Shown here: piece by piece, positions 1-5,420 of the stretch
Layout: every line of letters begins with the position of its first letter
How positions within the stretch are numbered: the stretch's first letter is position 1
Source of the DNA: DASRCB01 sp035653295
GTDB lineage: Bacteria > Acidobacteriota > Terriglobia > Bryobacterales > Bryobacteraceae
NCBI GenBank assembly: GCA_035653295.1
Contig: DASRCB010000149.1
Span: forward strand, 1 to 26,200
Reading direction: 5' to 3'
Length of the DNA: 26,200 nt
Notes under the pieces: generated by a model
The model's input: only the letters and a program-made list of their open reading frames with translations
What the model was told of the DNA's origin: nothing
The model's database searches: none
Program-made: the position numbers and the translations under genes

Positions 1-2
1 CC

Positions 3-527
3 CATCATGAGTACCCAATCTCCGCCGTGCCGCACGACACGCCACGTTACCCGCTGGGGCCGCGCGCCTTGCCCGGCGAGTACACCGTGCGGCTGACCGC
101 CGATGGACGCACACTGACGGCGCCGCTGCGCGTCACAATAGATCCTCGCGTCGCCACGCCTGCCGCCGGTCTGCATCAGATGTTCGAGCTGCAGGTGCGG
201 CTGGCCGCGCTCATGACCACGGGCGCACAGGCGGTGCGCGAAACGGAGTCGGTGAAGCAGCAGATGCCCACAATCAGGGCCCCCCTCGACAAAGGCATGG
301 AGGATCTCAACGAAGCGGCCGCACGAATTGGGACATTGTACGGCGACGTTGACAGCGCCGATGCGACCCCGACCGCTGCCCAGATGAATGCGATAGCCGA
401 AACGGAGCGGGAATTCAACGCAGCGCTCGAAAACTGGTCGAAGCTGAAGGCAGCCCTGCCCGCCAGCGTGAACCCCGGCGCGCCACCCAGGCCGGAGGAG
501 TTCGAGAGCAGCTCCGACGAAGAATAG
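3..527 (+). CDS. C-terminal part of a VPS10/BNR-repeat glycosyl hydrolase-like protein (5' end outside window)
   Basis: The reading frame is open from the first complete codon (position 3) to the TAG at 525-527, so the gene enters from the left and a GTG at 27 is not its real start. The visible 174 residues begin HHEYPIS and run into a small beta domain (LPGEYTVRLTADGRTL) followed by a helical tail rich in Ala, Glu and Gln. In secreted acidobacterial sialidase/VPS10-type beta-propeller proteins a segment of the form HEYPI..HDTP.LPLGP...GTYTVRLT.DG closes the protein, with a helix bundle after it; this is family knowledge. The acidic end (FESSSDEE) fits an exported protein tail. The catalytic or propeller part lies outside the window, so the activity cannot be judged. 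Confidence 0.75.
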   Translation, partial: HHEYPISAVPHDTPRYPLGPRALPGEYTVRLTADGRTLTAPLRVTIDPRVATPAAGLHQMFELQVRLAALMTTGAQAVRETESVKQQMPTIRAPLDKGMEDLNEAAARIGTLYGDVDSADATPTAAQMNAIAETEREFNAALENWSKLKAALPASVNPGAPPRPEEFESSSDEE

Positions 528-685
528 CGGCAGGGGTCTAACCGTGGACGACTGTTTGCGGGTATCGACCAGGGCGTGCTTCTCCGGTATTTTCGTATTC
601 GCGTTCTCGTCGATTACGGCTGCTCAAAGCTGATGACACAACCCGAGTGCGGAGGCATGGATACCATCGAACTGGAGGCCGGAGC

Positions 686-1138
686 ATGAACAAGATCACA
701 CCGTTTCTGTGGTTCAACGACAACGCCGAAGACGCAGCTGAGTTTTACCTGTCGGTATTCCCGCACTCGAAGAAGGTGGGGGAGTTGCGTTCCAGCGGCG
801 TGGGGCCCTGGCCCGCCGGAAAGATCGCAACCATCACCATCGAAATCATGGGCCAGCAGATGACGTTCCTCAACGGTGGCCCGGCGCACTCGCTCACGCC
901 GGCTTTCTCGTACGCCGTCGCGTGCAGGGATCAGGCCGAAATCGACCGCTACTGGGACAGGCTGCTCGAAGGTGGCAAGGCGATGGCCTGCGGCTGGCTG
1001 ACGGATAAGTTCGGTCTCTGCTGGCAGGTAGTGCCCGAGAGGATTGGCGAGATCCTGCAGCACCCGAAAGCGATGGCTGCGATGATGAACATGGTGAAGT
1101 TCGATATCGCCGCGCTGGAGGCCGCGGCGAAGGAGTAA
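686..1138 (+). CDS. VOC-family protein, PhnB / 3-demethylubiquinone-9 3-methyltransferase-like fold
   Basis: This is a 150-residue cytosolic protein of the glyoxalase/VOC superfamily, PhnB-like branch. Seen: the N-terminal block KITPFLWFNDNAEDAAEFY, then MTFLNGGPAHSLTPAFSY, and the late block WGWLTDKFGL-type stretch (here CGWLTDKFGLCWQVVP), which together are the hallmark of the family. Members bind no universally conserved substrate, and many are annotated as methyltransferases without proof. I chose the ATG at 686 because TGGAGG lies at 673-678, seven bases upstream, and because the family begins at this point; a GTG at 647 would add 13 residues of poor quality. It ends 19 bp before the convergent phosphodiesterase gene, leaving no room for a conventional terminator. 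Function beyond the fold is unknown. Confidence 0.85.
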   Translation: MNKITPFLWFNDNAEDAAEFYLSVFPHSKKVGELRSSGVGPWPAGKIATITIEIMGQQMTFLNGGPAHSLTPAFSYAVACRDQAEIDRYWDRLLEGGKAMACGWLTDKFGLCWQVVPERIGEILQHPKAMAAMMNMVKFDIAALEAAAKE

Positions 1139-1157
1139 CGGGCGATGCGGAACGCGC

Positions 1158-2495
1158 TTACTTGTCGATGAGCCCGTCAGGCACGGGCGCGTTCGACTCA
1201 AATGACCCGAGGTCGAGGAGTTTCGCGATTGTGGGCGCAACGCTGGTGTTCCGAATGACGGGCAGGTGAACGCCGGGGCGAATGCCCGCGCCCCACGCGA
1301 CCAGAATCGCCGCCATGTCCGGATCTGAGTTGAGGAATCCATGCGCTCCCGGGCTCGCGCCTTTCGGCACATCCGTCACCACATCCCCGGTCGTGCCCCC
1401 GTCGAAGGCATACCCGGGCGCTGCGACCACGACCATGTCCGCCATCCGTCCTTTGCCGGCGTCGGATGGGTACCCGAATCGAGAGTAATCCGCAGGCATG
1501 ATGATCCGCGCTATCCCAGGGACATGCGGAAGCATTTCCTGCAGCGCGTGGCTCGTGGTCTCGCGCTGAGACGCTCTTGTGAAGTACACCATTGCCGTTC
1601 CTCCTTCGGCCACCGCCCACGCCGCGCAGGCGATCTGACCACTGTCGTCATGGAGCAGGCCTTTCTCTCGGAGCAGCGCGTTCACACGAATTACGTGACG
1701 GTATGTCGTGAATCCATGATCCGAAACGACCAGAATCGTTGTGCTGCTGCTGATTCCAGCCCTATCGGCGGCGTCGAGAATCCGGCGGATTTGCCGATCC
1801 GCCAGGATCAGCGCGGTGTTGGCGGCCAGCGTCCGCGCGCCGTCCTGGTGCTGTACCGAATCTGTGGTGAGGAGATGGAAGAGACACAGGTTCGGTTTGT
1901 GCTTTTCGATGATATGGACGGCCGCCCGCGTCCACACGTCATCCCTGAGAGTAATCGGCTCGTTGTTCCATGAACGGAGTTCCTGATCCGTGATCTCGCC
2001 GGACGCGAGCATCTCGCGTTCGATCGTTCCATCCGGACTCGGGATCTCGGCGAACGACCAATCGATTGACCGCGCGTGGTAGATGGCCACCCAGTCGACT
2101 TCCGCGGTGGTCAGTCCCGCTTCGTGCGCGGCATCGTAGACCGTCGGCGCCGTTACGAGTTTGGCCTTATCCACCCACTCCTCAACGCGTACCGGTTTTC
2201 CATCGCCGTCTCGAACGGGAAGGCCATTGTAGATGACGCCGTGCTGATCCGGGCCGACGCCCGTTACCATTGACGTGTGATTCGGCCATGTGACAGTGGG
2301 ATTGACCGGCGTCATGGCCTCGGCCACGGCGCCAGTCCGACTGAGTTCCCGAAGCACAGGAAGTGGAATGGTCCGGTCGTGAAGAGCATATGCGGGGAAG
2401 CCGTCGAGACTGATGACGATGACGTGCCGATCCGCGGCATTCGGCTGTGCAAAAGCGAGCGCCGACACCAGGATCGTCGGAAGGATCTTATTCAT
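1158..2495 (-). CDS. secreted type I phosphodiesterase / nucleotide pyrophosphatase (alkaline phosphatase superfamily)
   Basis: This 445-residue protein has a Sec signal peptide (residues 1-20) and a full NPP-type catalytic set. VIVISLDGFP holds the first metal Asp31. VTWPNHTSMVTG gives Thr69 as the expected nucleophile, next to Asn72-His73. TTDSVQHQDG supplies Asp212 and His216, VVSDHGF supplies Asp259-His260, and GAHGFLN supplies His385. These residues match the two-zinc site of nucleotide pyrophosphatase/phosphodiesterases (Pfam Phosphodiest), which hydrolyse phosphodiester or pyrophosphate bonds of nucleotides or lipids. All ligands are present, so an active periplasmic or secreted enzyme is likely; the substrate is not predictable. 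The start codon overlaps the stop of the upstream SnoaL-like gene by 4 nt (ATGA), suggesting translational coupling. Confidence 0.9.
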   Translation of the reverse strand: MNKILPTILVSALAFAQPNAADRHVIVISLDGFPAYALHDRTIPLPVLRELSRTGAVAEAMTPVNPTVTWPNHTSMVTGVGPDQHGVIYNGLPVRDGDGKPVRVEEWVDKAKLVTAPTVYDAAHEAGLTTAEVDWVAIYHARSIDWSFAEIPSPDGTIEREMLASGEITDQELRSWNNEPITLRDDVWTRAAVHIIEKHKPNLCLFHLLTTDSVQHQDGARTLAANTALILADRQIRRILDAADRAGISSSTTILVVSDHGFTTYRHVIRVNALLREKGLLHDDSGQIACAAWAVAEGGTAMVYFTRASQRETTSHALQEMLPHVPGIARIIMPADYSRFGYPSDAGKGRMADMVVVAAPGYAFDGGTTGDVVTDVPKGASPGAHGFLNSDPDMAAILVAWGAGIRPGVHLPVIRNTSVAPTIAKLLDLGSFESNAPVPDGLIDK

Positions 2496-3046
2496 TTTCG
2501 GAAGAGCTTCCTTGCGTATGCAGCCGCGATTGTGCGCGGGTGCGTAACCAGAGTGCAGATTCGGCCGATTAAGCTCACCGGCTCATGGAATACGCCGAGT
2601 TGCCTGAGGACTGTCCCCCGGTCGTAGTAGATTCTCTCCCCCGCCAAACGATTGTCGGCGTCGAATGTGTAAACACCGCAGAGCGGCAGTTCCACTCGCT
2701 GCCCCGTTGCAGGGAGGCCCTTCCATTTGCCGAGGTGTGTGCCGCGAATGGTCACTTCCACCAGAATCGCTTCGCAGGCGACGTGCCGCCGACGTACCTC
2801 GATTGTTAAGTCCGGCAGCGCGGCCATGAGCTGCTTGTAAAACTGACGCACGCCGTCGATTCCGTTGTAATGCTCGTCCCACGGCTCGTCGTCGTAGCGC
2901 GCCGCGTCGCCGAAGGTGGAGAGCACCCCCTCCAGAGTGCTGGTTCTCCAGCCGTATGTGTTGGTCAACGATTGCGATGCGAGCCGATTGCTTTTCATCC
3001 GGAATGGCTGCGCTTGTCGACGGGCCCACCATGGCAATTGTGCCAT
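2492..3046 (-). CDS. SnoaL-like / NTF2-fold ester cyclase family protein
   Basis: This is a 184-residue protein, or 168 residues if the ATG at 2998 is used. The stretch from about residue 58 (EHYNGIDGVRQFYKQLMAALPDL) through WKGLPATGQRVELPLCGVY to IYYDRGTVLRQLGV matches the SnoaL-like polyketide-cyclase pattern: an F-Y/W-x-x-L-AALPDL helix, a G-KG-PATG--V loop and a terminal YYD...L.QLG. The fold forms a cone-shaped pocket; relatives include cyclases, isomerases and many proteins of unknown role. No Shine-Dalgarno sequence is clear for either start. It overlaps the following phosphodiesterase gene by 4 nt, so the two probably form an operon. The last 40 residues (after QLGV) are a basic hydrophobic extension not usual for the family. 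Confidence 0.75.
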   Translation of the reverse strand: MAQLPWWARRQAQPFRMKSNRLASQSLTNTYGWRTSTLEGVLSTFGDAARYDDEPWDEHYNGIDGVRQFYKQLMAALPDLTIEVRRRHVACEAILVEVTIRGTHLGKWKGLPATGQRVELPLCGVYTFDADNRLAGERIYYDRGTVLRQLGVFHEPVSLIGRICTLVTHPRTIAAAYARKLFRK

Positions 3047-3305
3047 GTCCAGGGTCTCGTATCGCCAGTCCTCTGTCGGGATGGGAGGCGGCCGTCCGGA
3101 GAGCGTCTACTTGTTCCTCTGCTCCATTCGGTTCGCAGCCGGTACGCCAAACCGCCGTTCTTTTCCGGCGTAGGTTTGTGGCTTGAGATTGCGCCGGGTA
3201 TCCCAGCGGGACGAAAACCCCGCAGCGAGTAGGTTGTTGTCTGTGCCTCCATGTGACTTTGCTCATTGAAAGTTTGGGATTCGCCGCCGGATAAACTGGT
3301 CAGAG

Positions 3306-4241
3306 TTGAATCGCTCCGCATGGCTGGCTCTCCCGCTTCTCTGTCTGTCTGTGCACGGGCAATCGGCGTTCGATATCCACGGATACATTCAAGCGCGTTT
3401 CGCCGATCAGGAGGGCATGAGCGAGGGCATTCAGATTCCGCGTGCGCGCGTGATTGTGTCCGGCGATCCTGTTTCGAAGCTCTCTTACGTATTTCAGGCG
3501 GACCTGCACAACAGCCCCTACCTGCTGGACGCCGCAATTACCTGGACGTTCTCGCGAGAATGGGCCATCACCGCCGGCCAGTTCAAGATTCCGTTTGGCA
3601 CGGAAAGCCTCATCGCCGATAACCTGGATATCCCGATTACGCGAGCCCGCGCGGTCAATTCGCTGTCTCCCGGCCGCGACACGGGCGTCCAGGCCCGCGA
3701 CGTGGGCTTGCAACTGGCTGGCGCGCTGTACCGTGACAGGAATCCCGTCCTGGAGTACGCTGCGGGCGTGTTTCGCGGACAAACGGTGGTTGAGGCTCCC
3801 CGCGCGCACTATCCGGCGGTCGCCGCCCGCCTCATGGTGCGACCGACGCCCGTTGTGAGTGTGGGAGGCGACTGGTATTCGAGCTTCTCATCTGCCGGAG
3901 GCATGGACAAGCGCAGCGAGGAGGCGGAAGGCAGCGTTCACCCCGGGCCCATGCTCTTTCGAGCGGAGCAGATTTGGGCTCGCGACGGTGGGCTCGACCG
4001 CCGCGGTGGCTATGCGCTGGCAGCGTGCCGGCTATCGCTCCATTGGGAACCGCTGGCGCGCGCCGACTGGCTAACCACCAATACCCACAAAGCGAACGCC
4101 ACCTCCATCGCTTACATCGCCGGTCTTAATTTCTACTGGCGCAAACACGTGAAGGTGGGCGCCAATGCGGGCGCGCAGCACGATCAGGGACCGAAACGCC
4201 TGGGCGGCGTCTTTCTGATCGAGACAACACTCGGGTTTTGA
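3306..4241 (+). CDS. phosphate-selective porin O/P-like outer membrane protein
   Basis: This 311-residue protein has a cleavable signal peptide (about residues 1-19, ending VHGQ) followed by FDIHGYIQARF and amphipathic beta strands. Two landmark segments support OprO/OprP-like porins (Pfam Porin_O_P): the N-terminal GYIQARF...GIQIPRARV strand pair and ITAGQFKIPFGTESL, which normally starts the second third of the barrel. It ends in Phe (TTLGF), the usual last residue of an outer-membrane barrel recognised by the BAM machinery. It is shorter than the typical 400 or so residues, so a smaller barrel is likely. The only plausible start is the TTG at 3306: an in-frame stop at 3267 lies upstream and the next ATG would remove the signal peptide. 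Substrate preference for phosphate cannot be inferred. Confidence 0.82.
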   Translation: MNRSAWLALPLLCLSVHGQSAFDIHGYIQARFADQEGMSEGIQIPRARVIVSGDPVSKLSYVFQADLHNSPYLLDAAITWTFSREWAITAGQFKIPFGTESLIADNLDIPITRARAVNSLSPGRDTGVQARDVGLQLAGALYRDRNPVLEYAAGVFRGQTVVEAPRAHYPAVAARLMVRPTPVVSVGGDWYSSFSSAGGMDKRSEEAEGSVHPGPMLFRAEQIWARDGGLDRRGGYALAACRLSLHWEPLARADWLTTNTHKANATSIAYIAGLNFYWRKHVKVGANAGAQHDQGPKRLGGVFLIETTLGF

Positions 4242-4556
4242 CCGGTTCCGGACGGCGGGGCCTGGCGGGCCGGACGGTTTTCGATCGTCGCGCAACAGAG
4301 CGCCGATTCCTCGCGAGTGGTCGCGCATCCGTTTACATGCGCGATATGCAGCGCACGTCCGTGCGGTCTCGGTCTTGCGTCCAAATGGATGTGATCGCCG
4401 GGGGGGCCAACACCGTGAGCACGGGTTACCTGGAGCTGACAGCACGCAGCTGGCCAGGTAAACGAGCGGCTCCGACGTCTTCGTCCGCCGTCTGGAAAGT
4501 GGGCGTCAAGGCGAGGCCGCGCGAAACCGAAGACCGTCGTACGTGACGCGGCGAAG
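4242..4556. other. gene-poor gap between convergent genes
   Basis: The stretch between the porin stop and the stop of the small minus-strand gene contains no reading frame I trust; the plus-strand frame from 4238 to 4546 is Arg/Ser-rich and looks like noise. Just behind the porin the octamer CCGGACGG occurs twice (4247-4281 region) before a short GTTTTC; this could be a weak terminator but no convincing stem forms. Confidence 0.4.
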
Positions 4557-4820
4557 TTATCGTCGCATCTGGCTGGCCGATTCTGAACCTGGGATCAGCA
4601 AGACGGCGACGGCGTCGCGCAACCGGCCGCATTCGATACGCGCGGGAGCAACCACCCGAATGTAAAACGCGTCCGGCGGCGGATCGATGAGCGCCGGGCG
4701 GCTTTGCCGCTGGCGCTGCCACTCGGCGATGCTCCAGGCGTAGTGCAGAGTAGCGAGCCAGCGCTCGAAAACGAGCGATAACATGTCGCGGCTGGGCGCT
4801 GGGGCCAGTGCAGGATTCAC
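4557..4820 (-). CDS. small hypothetical protein
   Basis: This is an 87-residue frame starting at GTG (4820) with a good Shine-Dalgarno run (AGAGGGAG, about 7 nt upstream on the minus strand). By hand count about three quarters of third codon positions are G or C, as in the neighbouring real genes, and the composition is protein-like: an aromatic helix (LVFERWLATLHYAWSIAEW) followed by a short beta-prone part (DAFYIRVVAPARI, RDAVAVLLI). There is no signal peptide. I do not recognise the family. A perfect TATAAT hexamer lies on the same strand about 80 nt upstream. It might equally be the remnant of a larger gene in this decayed stretch. Confidence 0.5.
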   Translation of the reverse strand: MNPALAPAPSRDMLSLVFERWLATLHYAWSIAEWQRQRQSRPALIDPPPDAFYIRVVAPARIECGRLRDAVAVLLIPGSESASQMRR

Positions 4821-4898
4821 GGATAGCTCCCTCTACCAAAATGGAAGAGGAGAGCCTTTTACGAGAATACGACAGGCCTCTTGGATCTCGGTGCTTAT

Positions 4899-4904
4899 AT
4901 TATA
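4899..4904 (-). promoter_or_regulatory. candidate -10 box (TATAAT)
   Basis: A perfect TATAAT reads on the minus strand in a local AT-rich island (plus strand CTTATATTATACGC), which stands out in this GC-rich region. It lies upstream of the small gene 4557-4820. No good -35 hexamer sits 16-18 bp upstream, and the island is near-symmetric, so a plus-strand promoter is also possible. Confidence 0.35.
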
Positions 4905-5190
4905 CGCTGTTCATACCGTCGCTGCGCGCTGATCCTCGACGCACGCGAACCGCGCGCCGGCAAGCGCAACCGTTTCGCCGCCGTCCTGTATTTCCTCGTC
5001 CCCTGTTCCCACGCAGTTGAATCGCTGGACCGGACGTGCAGCCCCGTTCAACGCGCTCCTCGCAGGCGAATCGCGTGAACAGCACCTGGAGCTGATCATG
5101 CCGGCCATGGACGGCCGCGAAACGATAGCCGATCGTGGTCTCTGCGTGCGAACCGAAGAGGCTATAGATCCGATCGAGCAAGCAGACCAA
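4900..5190 (-). CDS. doubtful small ORF, possibly a gene remnant
   Basis: This 96-residue frame has a TTG start at 5190, preceded by GGAG at a 6-nt spacing and an in-frame TGA directly upstream. The first 52 codons have about 77% G/C in the third position (hand count) and read like protein (LLDRIYSLFGSHAETTIGYR); the second half turns Arg/Gly-rich and looks non-coding. Two plus-strand frames (from 4881 and from 5017) compete for the same DNA, each with good codon bias over only part of its length. I recognise none of them. The whole 4.82-5.25 kb stretch is best read as decaying or non-coding DNA until homologues are found. Confidence 0.2.
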   Translation of the reverse strand: MVCLLDRIYSLFGSHAETTIGYRFAAVHGRHDQLQVLFTRFACEERVERGCTSGPAIQLRGNRGRGNTGRRRNGCACRRAVRVRRGSARSDGMNSV

Positions 5191-5253
5191 GGCTCACTCC
5201 GTCTTTGCAGCTGATTGACTGGGTCAGAGTTGGAGGACAGTAGAGAAATTTTT

Positions 5254-5294
5254 GGTTTCGCGGCTCGCGAGGCATGGAAACATGCAGGGACTCT
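5254..5294. repeat. dispersed two-hairpin repeat, copy 1
   Basis: This 41-bp block matches 23408-23448 at 36 of 41 positions by eye. It contains two adjacent perfect inverted repeats: TCGCG-GCT-CGCGA (5258-5270) and GCATG-GAAA-CATGC (5272-5285), the latter closing a GNRA-type loop. It lies just beyond the duplicated fragment of the glycine-rich gene. The structure resembles a REP-like element or a short structured RNA; which one is not decided here. Confidence 0.55.
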
Positions 5295-5300
5295 CCGCTC

Positions 5301-5412
5301 GTTGCCATAAAAGCTGCCCTGTGTCGTGCTGTCGCCCGTGGCGTCCACGCCCGGAAACCCGGCGGCCGTTCCACTCGCGCACGGCCGGCGCCTTTCAAGC
5401 CTGGAGCGCCGC
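5301..5412 (-). pseudogene. shuffled duplicate fragment of the glycine-rich protein gene
   Basis: Downstream of the glycine-rich gene, two pieces of its own coding sequence recur. Bases 5386-5411 repeat exactly a 26-bp piece at about 6519-6544 (coding GAPGLKGAG). Bases 5301-5380 repeat about 6553-6633 (coding ASGTTAGFPGVDATGGSTTQ and on) with roughly 8-10 changes. In the gene the order is ASGT...YGN and then GAPGLKGAG; here GAPGLKGAG comes first, as at the joint of two tandem units. Frames are disrupted and no start is present, so this is a remnant, not a gene. Confidence 0.75.
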
Positions 5413-5420
5413 CGTGAACC

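Noticed and set aside
614..1372. 252-residue minus-strand frame over the VOC gene
   Set aside because: It is antisense to a clear PhnB-like protein with a good Shine-Dalgarno and is Arg/His-rich without any domain pattern.
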